The translations under genes were made by a program, and so were the position numbers. The notes beneath the pieces are model-generated. The model saw only the letters and a list, made by a program, of their open reading frames with translations, made no database searches and was not told the origin of the DNA. From assembly GCA_937138255.1 (NCBI GenBank), contig CAKZOU010000066.1:1-64000 (forward strand): 64,000 nucleotides of DNA, read 5' to 3'. This DNA comes from an uncultured Paracoccaceae bacterium. Its GTDB lineage: Bacteria; Pseudomonadota; Alphaproteobacteria; Rhodobacterales; Rhodobacteraceae. This document shows positions 32,351 through 41,704 of the stretch, piece after piece; the first letter of the stretch is position 1, and each line of letters starts with the position of its first letter.

Positions 32351-33469
32351 TCAGCCCATCATGCCGGGATTAAGGATCCCGCGGGGATCGAACTGGGCGC
32401 GAAGGCCAGCGGAGAGCCGCGCCAGCGGCGCAGGCTCAGGCTGGAAAACGCCAAGGCGCGCGCGGGTTTCGGCGCTGGCGCGGATCAGGGTCGCGTGGCC
32501 CGCGAATGCGCCGAGGCTGGCGCGCAGGTCGGTGTCGGCTTCGGCCCGAAGCCAGACCAGACCGCCGCCCCAATCGTAGAGCGCCTGCTTGGCACCGGCA
32601 CGCGCCACGAGCGCGGGCGCATCGCTCGGCTTGACCGAAAGCCGCCAGACATCGCCGTCTTTCCCGGCAAAAGCGGTCACATCGCGGATCGCGGCCCAAA
32701 GCTTGGCAACGGCATCGGGGTTGGCCTCGATCCGCGGTGGGGCGAAGGGTTTGAGCAACTCTGCCAGCCGCTCAGAGCGATAGCGCACCGACTCTGCAAA
32801 GCCCTCTAGGCGCAGAAGGGTCTCGCCAGTGCCGGGATTGTGCGATGCGCCACTCACCTCGAAGGGCGAGCCAAGGCCCGCCGCCATCGCGGCAACGGCC
32901 TGCGCGTCGGAAAGCCCCTTGAGCACGACGGTCGCGCTTGCGGCGACCTTCGGCAGCACCTTGAGGCTCACCTCGGTGAGGATGCCAAGCGTGCCATAGC
33001 TTCCCGAAAGGAGCTTCACGAGGTCATAGCCCGTCACGTTCTTCATCACCCGCCCGCCATTGCGGATCACGGTGCCGCGCCCGTCTACGAAGCGCAGACC
33101 AAGCACATAGTCCCTCGCCGCGCCAACCATCACGCGGCGAGGGCCGGAGACGTTTGCGGCAACGACACCACCGATGGTCGGCTCGCCCGTGGTCCCCAGA
33201 AGCGCGCGATGGTCCATCGGCTCGAACGGCAGGCGCTGGTTGTCCTTGGCAAGCCGCTCGCGGATCTCTTCAACGGGCGTTCCGGCGCGGGCGACAAGCG
33301 TCAAGGCGCCGGGTTCATAAAGGGTGATACCCGTGATCGCGGCGGACGTCAGGCGCTCGCCGGTGGCATTGTCGGCAAAGCCGCGTGTGCCGCCGCCCTG
33401 AATGCTCAAGGCCCTTTTGGCGCCAGCAACGATGCCGGCCAGTTCTTCTTCCGAATTCGGCCTGATCAT
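32351..33469 (-). CDS. glcE: Glycolate oxidase FAD-binding subunit GlcE
   Basis: A 372-residue FAD-linked subunit of glycolate oxidase. The PCMH-type FAD domain includes S-I-Q-G-G-G-T-R-G-F, T-G-E-P-T-I-G-G-V-V-A-A-N-V-S-G-P and V-M-K-N-V-T-G-Y-D-L-V-K-L. The ATG at 33469 overlaps the glcD stop (ATGA), so translation is coupled; the open frame runs further upstream inside glcD. Confidence 0.94.
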   Translation of the reverse strand: MIRPNSEEELAGIVAGAKRALSIQGGGTRGFADNATGERLTSAAITGITLYEPGALTLVARAGTPVEEIRERLAKDNQRLPFEPMDHRALLGTTGEPTIGGVVAANVSGPRRVMVGAARDYVLGLRFVDGRGTVIRNGGRVMKNVTGYDLVKLLSGSYGTLGILTEVSLKVLPKVAASATVVLKGLSDAQAVAAMAAGLGSPFEVSGASHNPGTGETLLRLEGFAESVRYRSERLAELLKPFAPPRIEANPDAVAKLWAAIRDVTAFAGKDGDVWRLSVKPSDAPALVARAGAKQALYDWGGGLVWLRAEADTDLRASLGAFAGHATLIRASAETRARLGVFQPEPAPLARLSAGLRAQFDPRGILNPGMMG

Positions 33470-34914
33470 GCGGCTTCCCCGCTCTGGGCGCGACGCGCCT
33501 CGCTTGAGGCCAGCGGAAAGACCTTGGCGGGATTGAGAAGCCATTCTGGATCGAACACGTCCTTCACCCGCATCTGCGCCTCGAGGTCTTCGGGCGAAAA
33601 TTGAACCGTCATCAGATCGCGTTTCTCGATGCCGACGCCATGCTCGCCCGTCAGGCAGCCGCCGACCTCGACACAAAGCTTGAGGATATCGGCGCCAAAG
33701 GCCTCGCAAAGCTCGAGATCGCCGGGCTTGTTGGCATCGTAAAGGATCAGAGGGTGCATATTGCCATCGCCCGCGTGGAAGACGTTGCCGACGCCGAGGC
33801 CATATTCCTTGCTCATCTCGCCAATGCGGCGCAGGACGTAGGGCAATTCGGAGACGGGGATCGTCCCGTCAAGACACATATAGTCGTTGATCTGGCCCAT
33901 CGCGCCGAAGGCGGATTTCCGGCCCAGCCAGATGCGGGCCGCCTCGTCGGCATCCTGCGCCTCGCGCAGTTCGACCGGGTTGTGGCGGCGGGCGATCTCT
34001 TTGATCACGGCCAGCTGTTCGTCGATCTCGGCAGGGCTGCCTTCAACCTCGATGATCAGAAGCGCCTCGCACATCGGATAGCCGGCCTTGGCGAAAGCTT
34101 CGGTCGCTTCGATACACGGGCGATCCATGAATTCGATGGCCACAGGCAGCACGCCCGCCTTGATGATGTCGGAGACGCATGTCCCCGCAACCTCGTTGCT
34201 GTCATAGCCGATCAGCACAGGCCGCGCGCCTTCGGGCTTGGGCAGGATCCGTAAGGTTGCCTCGGTGACAACGCCAAGCTGCCCTTCCGAGCCGCAGATC
34301 ACCCCCAAGAGGTCGAGCCCGCCCGCATCCATATGCGCGCCGCCCACCTCGATGATGGTTCCGTCCATCATCACCATGGTGACGCCGAGGAGGTTGTTGG
34401 TCGTGACGCCATACTTGAGGCAATGCGCCCCGCCCGAGTTCATGCCGATGTTGCCTGCAATGGCGCAGGCCAACTGCGAGGAGGGGTCGGGGGCATAGAA
34501 GAAGCCGTCGGTCTCGACCGCACCGGTAACTGAGAGATTCGTCCGCCCTGATTGCACACGGATGAAGCGGTTGGGGTAATCGGTCTCCAGCACCGCATTG
34601 AGCCGCGCCACGCCAAGGATCACCGCATCCGCCGTAGGCAGGGCACCCCCCGCAAGCGATGTGCCCGAGCCACGCGGGACCACGGGCACGCCTTCCTCGT
34701 GGCAGATCTTCAGAATGGCCGAAACCTCTTCGGTCGAGCTCGGCAGGACGGCGCAAAGCGGCGGACAGCGGTAGGCCGAGAGCGCATCGCACTCATATGC
34801 GCGCGTTTCGGACTCGTCGTGAATCACCGCGCCGTTTTGGAGCGCATCTTGCAAGCGACTGACAATCCTGTCCTTTTTCGACAGAACATCAGGATTGGGC
34901 TTTGGCATTTCCAT
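33466..34914 (-). CDS. glcD: Glycolate oxidase subunit GlcD
   Basis: A 482-residue FAD-dependent catalytic subunit. FAD motifs P-R-G-S-G-T-S-L-A-G-G-A, D-P-S-S-Q-L-A-C-A-I-A-G-N-I-G-M-N-S-G-G and the C-terminal H-A-G-D-G-N-M-H-P and G-E-H-G-V-G-I are conserved. First gene of glcDEF. The ATG at 34914 has GAGGTG upstream. An ATTGGT/ACCAAT inverted repeat lies 15-37 bp before the start, a probable operator for a GlcC-like FadR-family regulator. Confidence 0.95.
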   Translation of the reverse strand: MEMPKPNPDVLSKKDRIVSRLQDALQNGAVIHDESETRAYECDALSAYRCPPLCAVLPSSTEEVSAILKICHEEGVPVVPRGSGTSLAGGALPTADAVILGVARLNAVLETDYPNRFIRVQSGRTNLSVTGAVETDGFFYAPDPSSQLACAIAGNIGMNSGGAHCLKYGVTTNNLLGVTMVMMDGTIIEVGGAHMDAGGLDLLGVICGSEGQLGVVTEATLRILPKPEGARPVLIGYDSNEVAGTCVSDIIKAGVLPVAIEFMDRPCIEATEAFAKAGYPMCEALLIIEVEGSPAEIDEQLAVIKEIARRHNPVELREAQDADEAARIWLGRKSAFGAMGQINDYMCLDGTIPVSELPYVLRRIGEMSKEYGLGVGNVFHAGDGNMHPLILYDANKPGDLELCEAFGADILKLCVEVGGCLTGEHGVGIEKRDLMTVQFSPEDLEAQMRVKDVFDPEWLLNPAKVFPLASSEARRAQSGEAA

Positions 34915-34928
34915 TGGCGCACCTCGCT

Positions 34929-34951
34929 ATTGGTAAAGAAATATAACCAAT
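34929..34951. promoter_or_regulatory. Inverted repeat upstream of glcD, likely FadR-type operator
   Basis: ATTGGT (34929-34934) and ACCAAT (34946-34951) are separated by 11 bp, close to one helical turn, 15 bp upstream of the glcD start. The half-sites fit FadR-family regulators such as GlcC; the spacing is wider than usual for one dimer. Confidence 0.45.
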
Positions 34952-35054
34952 TGCACGTTGAGGCAAGCAAAGGTGGGGGATGCTCGGATTTGACAGAGGG
35001 GCGACATTGCCCAAAGCCGAGAACGCAGGCTAGGCTAGGCCGGGATAGGGACGC

Positions 35055-35642
35055 ATGAACAGTATGAGCAAGACAGACCAACCACAAGCCACCCCCGAAG
35101 GGATCGCCGCCGCCGCCCGCAGCGCCCGCAAGAAAGGTCCGCCGCCGGTTCACCTATGGAACCCGCCCTTCTGCGGCGATCTCGACATGCGGATCGCGCG
35201 GGACGGGACGTGGTTCTATTTGGGGACGCCGATTGGGCGGCACGAGTTGGTCAAGCTCTTCTCCTCGATCATCCGCAAGGATGGCGACGATTATTTCCTT
35301 GTCACACCGGTCGAGAAGGTCGGTATCAAGGTCGATGACGCGCCTTTCGTGGCGGTGGATTTCGACCCCGTCGAGGGCGGGCTCGAGTTTCTCACCAACG
35401 TGGGCGACAAGGCCATCGCAGGATCTGAACATCCGATCCGCGTGGTGCGCGATCCGGCGACCGGCGAGCCTTCACCCTACGTCCTGATCCGCCGCAACCT
35501 CGAGGCGCTGATCGACCGCAAGTCGTTTTACAGGCTGGTCGAATTGGGCGAGTCTCAGGCGGTCGAGGGCGAGGACTGGTTCGGCATCCGCTCGGGCGGC
35601 GAATTCTTCCCGATCATTCCGGCAGCCGAACTTTTAGCCTAG
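35055..35642 (+). CDS. DUF1285 family protein
   Basis: A 195-residue cytoplasmic protein of the DUF1285 family, recognised by [26 protein letters not shown] at its N-terminal third and the [16 protein letters not shown] segment. It has no membrane segment or known catalytic motif; I cannot assign a function. The ATG at 35055 follows AGGGA; a second ATG at 35064 is possible. The stop overlaps that of the convergent EamA gene (CTAG). Confidence 0.82.
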   Translation: MNSMSKTDQPQATPEGIAAAARSARKKGPPPVHLWNPPFCGDLDMRIARDGTWFYLGTPIGRHELVKLFSSIIRKDGDDYFLVTPVEKVGIKVDDAPFVAVDFDPVEGGLEFLTNVGDKAIAGSEHPIRVVRDPATGEPSPYVLIRRNLEALIDRKSFYRLVELGESQAVEGEDWFGIRSGGEFFPIIPAAELLA

Positions 35643-36544
35643 CGCTGGGCGATCAGAACGCCAAGGCCAACGACCGCCGCACCGAGAAATTGGGGCCAGC
35701 TCCACGCGGCACCAAGGGCGAAGAGGATCACCATCACATAGAAGGGCGATATGTTGATGTGGAACGCGGCGACCGCGACCCCCATCCGCCCGACCGACAT
35801 GATCCACAGAAGCTGCGAGATCGCCATGCCGAAGACGGCATAGACCAGAAGCGCCTCGACATCCGCCGCTTTGGCGAGCGGCGCGGGCGCATCGGTGATG
35901 CCAAGCGCGATGCCACCCAAAAGGCTCACCGCCAGAACGATCAAACCGCCCGAGAGGGTGACGCTGGTTCGGCCCAAGGGGCTGAGATCGGGCAGGAAGC
36001 GCACCGTCGCCCAGCTTCCCCAGGCAAAAAGGAAGCACGAGACGACGGCGACTGCGGCGCCGAGGCCAAGCTGGGCATGGGGCGCGGAGCCGGTGGCGAT
36101 GATCCCTCCGACGATCGACGCGGCAAGGCCGAACACGAAGGGCAGGCGCAGCCGCCGCTTCTCCCAGACCATTTCGATCAGGGTCGCGGCGATCGGGCTC
36201 GAGGCGGCGATGATGGCGACGGTCACGGCATCGGTGAGTGCCTGCGCCAGCAAGAGAAGATAGGCGCCAAGACCAAAGGCCAGCCCGCCGATCAGTGCCC
36301 CCTTGCCCCAGCGCGCGTGAAGCAGGCGGCGCGGGCCGTCGATCATGGCCCAAAGCGGGATCAGGATGCACAATGCGACGAGAAACCGGGCGGTCGCGGC
36401 GGCAAGGGGATCCCAGATCGTCAGCAGGTGCTCGGCCGCAGGGAAACCGGCCGCCCAGGAAATCATCGACACCATACAGACCGCATTGGCGGCGATCATG
36501 CCGCCTGCGGGCTTGGGGGCAATGGGGGAAAGGGTATCGGCCAT
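35639..36544 (-). CDS. EamA/DMT family membrane transporter
   Basis: A 301-residue inner-membrane protein with about ten hydrophobic helices in two EamA repeats (about 20-150 and 165-300). It is a putative metabolite exporter with unknown substrate and a different subgroup from the one at 5580. It diverges from hyi across a 115-bp gap. Confidence 0.88.
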   Translation of the reverse strand: MADTLSPIAPKPAGGMIAANAVCMVSMISWAAGFPAAEHLLTIWDPLAAATARFLVALCILIPLWAMIDGPRRLLHARWGKGALIGGLAFGLGAYLLLLAQALTDAVTVAIIAASSPIAATLIEMVWEKRRLRLPFVFGLAASIVGGIIATGSAPHAQLGLGAAVAVVSCFLFAWGSWATVRFLPDLSPLGRTSVTLSGGLIVLAVSLLGGIALGITDAPAPLAKAADVEALLVYAVFGMAISQLLWIMSVGRMGVAVAAFHINISPFYVMVILFALGAAWSWPQFLGAAVVGLGVLIAQR

Positions 36545-36659
36545 CTGAAATCGCGAAATCTATTTGCGCCGTGATGATCCGTCTGGCGAGTTTGGTCTTG
36601 CTCATTTCCGACCGTTTGCCACAAACACCAGTGTCGCTATCGGACCCGATGAGAGCCAA

Positions 36660-37412
36660 ATGCCCAAACCTTGCGCCAACCTGACCCTTCTCTTCACCGA
36701 GTTGCCCATGCCCGAACGCTTCGGTGCGGCGCGGAAGGCCGGGTTTGACACCGTGGAGATCCTCTTTCCCTACGATATGCCCGCGCCCGAAACCCGGCGG
36801 CTTCTCGAGATCAACGACCTGACGCTCGCGCTCATCAACTGCCCGCCGCCCAACTATGCCGATGGCCCGCGCGGCTTTGCCGCCGTGCCGGGGGGTGAAG
36901 AGAGGTTCCGCAAGGATTTCCGCCGCACCCTGCGCTATGCCGAGGCGCTGGGGGCAAAGTTCATTCACCTGATGGCTGGCGTGGCCGATGGCCCCGAGGC
37001 CGAGGCGACAATGACCGAAAACCTGCGCTGGGCCGCCGCCGAGGCACCGGGTCAGGCGCTTACCATCGAGCCGATCAACCGTTTCGATATGCCCGGCTAT
37101 TTCTTGGCCAACTACGATCTGGCTGCCCGCATCCTAGATGCCGTGGCCGCGCCAAATCTTGGCCTTCAGTTCGACGCCTATCACGCGCACCGGATCACCG
37201 GCGATGTGATGGGCGCATGGGAGAAGATGGCCCCCCGCGTGACCCATGTTCAGGTGGGCGGCTTTCCGGGCCGGCACGAACCCGTGGCTTGCGACATCGA
37301 CTATCCGGCCTTCTTCGCCCGGCTCGACCGGGACGGATATCAGGGCTGGGTCAGTGGGGAATATCATCCCGCCGGACGGACCGAAGAGGGCCTCGGCTGG
37401 ATCAGGTTCTAG
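36660..37412 (+). CDS. hyi: Hydroxypyruvate isomerase family protein
   Basis: A 250-residue TIM-barrel isomerase of the AP-endonuclease-2/xylose-isomerase-like fold, interconverting hydroxypyruvate and tartronate semialdehyde. Typical segments: N-L-T-L-L-F-T-E-L-P near the start, F-D-T-V-E-I-L-F-P-Y, L-T-I-E-P-I-N-R-F-D-M-P-G-Y-F, Q-F-D-A-Y-H and the metal-binding Glu in S-G-E-Y-H-P. Related sugar isomerases (OtnI-like) cannot be fully excluded. The start at 36660 begins the similarity. Glycolate oxidase genes lie 2 kb away, which fits glyoxylate metabolism. Confidence 0.87.
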   Translation: MPKPCANLTLLFTELPMPERFGAARKAGFDTVEILFPYDMPAPETRRLLEINDLTLALINCPPPNYADGPRGFAAVPGGEERFRKDFRRTLRYAEALGAKFIHLMAGVADGPEAEATMTENLRWAAAEAPGQALTIEPINRFDMPGYFLANYDLAARILDAVAAPNLGLQFDAYHAHRITGDVMGAWEKMAPRVTHVQVGGFPGRHEPVACDIDYPAFFARLDRDGYQGWVSGEYHPAGRTEEGLGWIRF

Positions 37413-37439
37413 GCCGGAGCACCACAGGGCGCTCCGGCC
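37412..37439. terminator. Hairpin between hyi and gabD, possible bidirectional terminator
   Basis: A perfect 9-bp stem GGCCGGAGC/GCTCCGGCC with a 10-nt loop in the 36-bp convergent gap. There is no T-tract on either side, so termination may be weak or factor-dependent. Confidence 0.5.
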
Positions 37440-37448
37440 AAGCCATCC

Positions 37449-38927
37449 TTAGACGGACAGGCAGATGTATTTCATCTCGAGATAGTCTTCGATGCCGTGG
37501 TGGCTGCCTTCGCGGCCAAGGCCCGATTGCTTGACGCCGCCGAACGGGGCGACCTCGGTCGAGATGATGCCGGTGTTAATGCCGACGATCCCGTATTCCA
37601 GCGCCTCGGCGACCTTGGTCACGCGGCTCACGTCCTTGGCGTAGAAATAGGAGGCAAGGCCAAAGATCGTGTCGTTGGCCTGTTCGATCACATCGTCCTC
37701 GTCTTCAAACATGAAGAGCGGGGCAAAGGGGCCGAAGGTTTCGTCATTGGCGACGACCATGTCTTTGGTGGCATGAGTGACGATTGTCGGCTGGAAGAAG
37801 TTGCCGCCAAGCTCGTGCTCTTTGCCGCCGGTGAGAACCTGACCGCCCTTGGCGAGCGCGTCCTTGAGGTGCTCGCGCACCTTGTCGACGGCCGAGGCCT
37901 CGATCAGCGGCCCGAGCGCGGTGCCAGCGGTGAGGCCGTCGCCCACCGGGAGCGCCTCGACGGCGATCTTCAGCTTGGCGGCGAACTCGTCATAGACGCC
38001 CTTCTGGACATAGATGCGGTTGGCGCAAACACAGGTCTGGCCGTTGTTGCGGAATTTGCAGGCGATGGCGCCGGCCACGGCTTCGTCGATGTCGGCGTCG
38101 TCAAAGACGATGAAGGGGGCGTTGCCGCCAAGCTCCATCGAGCATTTCATCACCTGATCGGCGGCTTGGCGCAGCAGGATGCGGCCAACTTCGGTCGAGC
38201 CGGTGAAGGTCAGTTTGCGAACCTTGTGGTTCTCGCAGAATTCCTTGCCGATATCCGAAGCGCGGCTCGAGGTGACGATCGACAAAACGCCTTTCGGGAC
38301 GCCCGCCTCTTCGGCGAGGACCGCGAGGGCGAGGGCCGAAAGCGGCGTCTGGGAAGCGGGGCGCAGGACGAAGGAACAGCCGGCGGCGAGCGCCGGCGCG
38401 GCCTTGCGGGTGATCATCGCCGAGGGGAAGTTCCACGGTGTGATGCCGGCGGCGACGCCGATCGGCTGCTTGATCACGGTGATGCGCTTGTCGGCCATGT
38501 GGCCGGGGATCGTTTCGCCATAGATGCGCTTGGCTTCCTCGCCGAACCATTCGACGAAAGAGGCGGCATAGGCGATCTCGCCCTTGGCCTCGGCCACGGG
38601 CTTGCCCTGCTCGGCGGTCATGATGATGGCAAGGTCGTCCTGATTGGCCATCATCAGGTCGAACCATTTACGCATGATATTGGCGCGGGCCTTGCCGGTG
38701 AGCTTGGCCCACTCTTTCTGGGCCTTGTAGGCGACCTCGATGGCCTTGGCGACGTCGGCGCGGCTCAGATCCGCAACCTTGGCGATGACATCGCCGCGTG
38801 CGGGGTTATAAACGTCGAAGGTGGCGCCGCCCGCGCCGCCGACCCATTCACCCGCGAGGAAGGCGTCTTCGCGCAGGAGCGAGGGGTTCTTGAGGAGCGA
38901 TTTGAGATTGGTGGTATGATCGAGCAT
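37449..38927 (-). CDS. gabD: NAD(P)-dependent succinate-semialdehyde dehydrogenase
   Basis: A 492-residue aldehyde dehydrogenase. It shows the nucleotide-binding T-G-S-T-E-V-G, the catalytic Glu in M-E-L-G-G-N-A-P and Cys in N-N-G-Q-T-C-V-C-A-N-R. The C-x-C pair next to the catalytic cysteine and the N-terminal L-L-R-E-D-A-F-L-A-G-E-W are typical of GabD. It oxidises succinate semialdehyde to succinate, ending the GABA shunt; glutarate semialdehyde is an alternative substrate in this family. No gabT lies adjacent. Confidence 0.9.
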   Translation of the reverse strand: MLDHTTNLKSLLKNPSLLREDAFLAGEWVGGAGGATFDVYNPARGDVIAKVADLSRADVAKAIEVAYKAQKEWAKLTGKARANIMRKWFDLMMANQDDLAIIMTAEQGKPVAEAKGEIAYAASFVEWFGEEAKRIYGETIPGHMADKRITVIKQPIGVAAGITPWNFPSAMITRKAAPALAAGCSFVLRPASQTPLSALALAVLAEEAGVPKGVLSIVTSSRASDIGKEFCENHKVRKLTFTGSTEVGRILLRQAADQVMKCSMELGGNAPFIVFDDADIDEAVAGAIACKFRNNGQTCVCANRIYVQKGVYDEFAAKLKIAVEALPVGDGLTAGTALGPLIEASAVDKVREHLKDALAKGGQVLTGGKEHELGGNFFQPTIVTHATKDMVVANDETFGPFAPLFMFEDEDDVIEQANDTIFGLASYFYAKDVSRVTKVAEALEYGIVGINTGIISTEVAPFGGVKQSGLGREGSHHGIEDYLEMKYICLSV

Positions 38928-39006
38928 GACTCTCTCCCGGAAATTTGATCATATCTAAATCACGGGACGTATCGGAGGTCCAGCGGATTCGGGGAAGACG
39001 TATAGC

Positions 39007-39783
39007 ATGAACCTGGATGAAGCCTATTCGAATGCCGCCTATATTCCGGGGGGCGCGGAGTACCCGGCCCGCTGGGAGGCAGCGGCGCGGGCTTTTCGCG
39101 AGGAGGCGACCTGCGAGCTTGATCTGCGCTATGGCGAGGGGCCTCGGATGGCCTTTGACCTGTTTCATCCGGACCGGTTGGCTAAGGGGCTCGTGGTCTT
39201 TGTCCATGGCGGCTATTGGATGGAGGGCGACAAGTCCTATTGGTCGCATCTGGCGGCCGGGCCCGTCTCCCAGGGCTGGGCCGTTGCAATTCCGAGCTAT
39301 GATCTTTGCCCTGATATACGGATTTCAGGGATCACCCTACAGGTGGAGGCGGCGATCGCCGCGGCGGCCGCGCGGATCCCCGGGCCGATCCGGCTGGTTG
39401 GCCATTCTGCAGGCGGGCAACTGGTGGCGCGCATGGCTTGCGCCGATCTCGCACCGCCGTGGCGCAGCCGCGTCGAGCAGATCGTGCCGATCTCGCCGGT
39501 GGCTGAGCTTGGGCCTTTGATACAGACGACGATGAACCAGACCCTGCGTATTTCGCGCGAGGAAGCCATGTTTGAAAGCCCCCTGCGTCTCGACAGCGTC
39601 GGCTTGCCGGTGACGGTCTGGGTTGGCGCCGAGGAGCGGCCCGTTTTTCTGGATCAGGCGCGTTGGCTGGCCGATGCCTGGGGGGTGCAGCGGGTCGTCG
39701 TTCTGGGCCGGCATCATTTCGATGTGATCGAGGATCTGACCGATCCCGAAAGCTCTTTGGTTGCGACTCTGTTGGGGCATTAG
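39007..39783 (+). CDS. Alpha/beta hydrolase (esterase/kynurenine-formamidase-like)
   Basis: A 258-residue hydrolase. The oxyanion motif H-G-G-Y-W (about 66-70), nucleophile elbow G-H-S-A-G-G and a late His in R-H-H-F-D-V-I-E are those of the BD-FAE/kynurenine formamidase-like group. N-formylkynurenine hydrolysis is possible but no tryptophan catabolism gene lies nearby. The ATG at 39007 is poorly supported by a ribosome binding site (GGGGAAG about 14 nt upstream). The TAG stop is fused to a hairpin repeat. Confidence 0.82.
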   Translation: MNLDEAYSNAAYIPGGAEYPARWEAAARAFREEATCELDLRYGEGPRMAFDLFHPDRLAKGLVVFVHGGYWMEGDKSYWSHLAAGPVSQGWAVAIPSYDLCPDIRISGITLQVEAAIAAAAARIPGPIRLVGHSAGGQLVARMACADLAPPWRSRVEQIVPISPVAELGPLIQTTMNQTLRISREEAMFESPLRLDSVGLPVTVWVGAEERPVFLDQARWLADAWGVQRVVVLGRHHFDVIEDLTDPESSLVATLLGH

Positions 39784-39844
39784 GGGCGCTGCCCCTCTGG
39801 GCCTGCGGCCCATTCACCCCGGAGTATTTCAGAGCCAAAAGAAG
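39784..39844 (+). repeat. Stop-to-stop GC-rich hairpin repeat, copy between hydrolase and P1 peptidase
   Basis: TAGGGGCGCTGCCCC starts at the hydrolase stop, followed by a GGGCC-TGC-GGCCC hairpin, CACCCCGGAGTATTTC, and GAGCCAAAAGAAG. It ends one base before the stop codon of the convergent peptidase gene. Compare 21425, 43912 and 49073. Confidence 0.85.
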
Positions 39845-39845
39845 A

Positions 39846-40823
39846 TCAGCCGTATTTGGTCGACCATGTGGGCAGGAGATCACCCGGCTCCTCAGAGGCG
39901 AGATAGACACCGCGGGCGATAGCACGGGCGAGGCAGGTGGCGGCGGCGTGCCCGAGGAGGATCGGGTCGGCGGTGGCGCTGGATCTGCCTGTCGAAAGGG
40001 CGAAGACGAGGTCGCCGTCGAAGGGGGTGTGGCTGGGCACAAGAGCGCGGGCCATGCCGTCGTGGGCGGCAATGGCGAGGCGGGTGCACTCGGCCTTGGT
40101 GAGCGGGGCATCTGTGGCGACGATGGCGATTGTGGTGTTCTGCGCGGGGCCGCGTTTGGTGGTGGGCGGGCCCATCGGGTAGGTCGTGGCGGCGCCGAGG
40201 CCTCCGAATTCGCCTATCTCCTCCCAAGGGGCGGCCCAGAAATGCGGGCCATCGCCGACCGTGGCCGAGCCGAGCGCGTTGACGGCGGCGAGGGCGGCGA
40301 CGGTGATGCCGCTTTCAAGACGGATCGAGGCTGAACCGAGGCCGCCTTTGAGGGTTGCGGTGGTGGCGCCGGCGCCTGCACCGGCGGTGCCAAGGGCGAA
40401 ATCGGTCGAGGCGGCGCTGAGGGCCTGTTCGCCGAGGGCGCGGTAGGGATTTTGGGGCCAGTCCTTGTCGCCGCCGTTCAGGAGATCGAAGAGGATGGCC
40501 GCCGGAACGATGGGCACGCGCGCCGGGCCAACGGCAAAGCCGCGGCCCTGAAGGCGAAGGGCATCAGCCACGCCTGAGGCGGCGTCGAGGCCAAATGCAG
40601 AGCCACCGGAGAGAACGATGGCGTCCACCTCGCTCACCAGCCTGTCGGGGGCCAGAAGCTCTGTCTCGCGGGTTCCGGGGGCGCCGCCCATGACATGGAC
40701 GCCAGCGGTCACGGGCTTCTCGCCGAGGACGACCGTCACGCCGGATTTGAGGCGGGGATCGCTGGCGTTGCCGACCAGTAGGCCGGGCACATCCGTCAGA
40801 AGGTTGCGGGGCCCGGGCGTCAT
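39846..40823 (-). CDS. P1 family peptidase (DmpA/BapA-like, S58)
   Basis: A 325-residue N-terminal-nucleophile aminopeptidase, which self-cleaves into two chains. Conserved blocks are V-P-G-L-L-V-G-N, L-S-G-G-S-A-F-G-L-D-A-A-x-G-V, and the cleavage/nucleophile region Q-N-T-T-I-A-I-V-A-T-D-A-P-L. Family members cleave beta-amino peptides or N-terminal D-residues. I chose the ATG at 40823 because it overlaps the SDR stop (4 nt), implying coupling. The first gene of this pair is the SDR upstream. Confidence 0.9.
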   Translation of the reverse strand: MTPGPRNLLTDVPGLLVGNASDPRLKSGVTVVLGEKPVTAGVHVMGGAPGTRETELLAPDRLVSEVDAIVLSGGSAFGLDAASGVADALRLQGRGFAVGPARVPIVPAAILFDLLNGGDKDWPQNPYRALGEQALSAASTDFALGTAGAGAGATTATLKGGLGSASIRLESGITVAALAAVNALGSATVGDGPHFWAAPWEEIGEFGGLGAATTYPMGPPTTKRGPAQNTTIAIVATDAPLTKAECTRLAIAAHDGMARALVPSHTPFDGDLVFALSTGRSSATADPILLGHAAATCLARAIARGVYLASEEPGDLLPTWSTKYG

Positions 40824-41560
40824 ATGCAGCGCCCGCCGTCGACCTCGAGCGCGACGCCGGTGATCATCGAGGCTTCGTCCGAGCAAAGGAATGCGGCGGC
40901 GTTGCCGATGTCTTCGGGGGTCGAGAAGCGGCCCAGGGGAATGGTTGAGAGAAACCGCGCTCGGTTTTCGGGCGTGTCGCCGCCCATGAAAGAGGAAAGG
41001 AGGGGTGTTTCTCCGGCGACGGGGTTGAGGGCGTTGACGCGGATACCGTGGGGGGCAAGCTCGACCGCCATCGTTTGCGTGGCGGTGATCATCCAGCCTT
41101 TCGAGGCATTATACCAGTTGAGGTTGGGGCGGGGGCTGCGACCGGCGGTCGAGGCGATGTTGAGGATTGCGCCCGAGCGGCGCGCCTTCATGGCGGGAAC
41201 GAAGTGGCGGGCTGTCAGGTAGACCGATTTGGCGTTGACGGCGAGGACCCGGTCGAAATCGGCTTCGCTCACCTCTTCCATCGGCTGCGGCAGGTGGGTG
41301 ATTCCGGCGTTGTTGACGAGGATATCAATGTCGCCCAGCGCGTCCGCGGCTTCATAGGCGAGGGCCGCGACCGAGGCGTTGTCGGAGACATCGACCATGA
41401 CGGCGATGCCGCCTATTTCAGCCGCGACTGAACGGGCGGCGTCGGGGTTGATATCGGCCACCACAACGCGGGCGCCCTCGGCCGAAAACTTGCGGGCGAT
41501 ACCGGCCCCGAAGCCCGATCCGCCGCCGGTCACCAGTGCTGTTTTTCCGTCCAGTCGCAT
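40820..41560 (-). CDS. Short-chain dehydrogenase/reductase
   Basis: A 246-residue classical SDR (Rossmann fold). The cofactor motif T-G-G-G-S-G-F-G-A-G, N-N-A-G, the Ser in I-A-S-T-A-G and Y-N-A-S-K are all present; Asp in V-V-A-D-I-N after beta-2 suggests NAD preference. The pattern resembles 3-oxoacyl/glucose-type dehydrogenases; the substrate is unknown. The ATG at 41560 has GGGGAG upstream. It is translationally coupled to the P1 peptidase gene. Confidence 0.92.
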   Translation of the reverse strand: MRLDGKTALVTGGGSGFGAGIARKFSAEGARVVVADINPDAARSVAAEIGGIAVMVDVSDNASVAALAYEAADALGDIDILVNNAGITHLPQPMEEVSEADFDRVLAVNAKSVYLTARHFVPAMKARRSGAILNIASTAGRSPRPNLNWYNASKGWMITATQTMAVELAPHGIRVNALNPVAGETPLLSSFMGGDTPENRARFLSTIPLGRFSTPEDIGNAAAFLCSDEASMITGVALEVDGGRCI

Positions 41561-41648
41561 CCGGTTCTCCCCGTTTGCAACCAGTCTGGCGCTTTGACAG
41601 CGGCCTGTCACCCGCTCATCGCAATCGTGTGAACCTGTCTCCCAGTGG

Positions 41649-41676
41649 TTGCGTGAAGGCGGCAAAATGCTATCAC
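41649..41676 (+). promoter_or_regulatory. Possible promoter of the L,D-transpeptidase gene
   Basis: TTGCGT (41649-41654) and TATCAC (41671-41676) are separated by 16 bp, 29 bp upstream of the start codon. Plausible but unproven. Confidence 0.35.
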
Positions 41677-41704
41677 TCCCCGAACCTTGGGGGACGAACC
41701 AGAT

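Noticed and set aside
37412-37439. Further copy of the stop-to-stop repeat between hyi and gabD
   Set aside because: It is a different hairpin (GGCCGGAGC arms) and lacks both conserved blocks.
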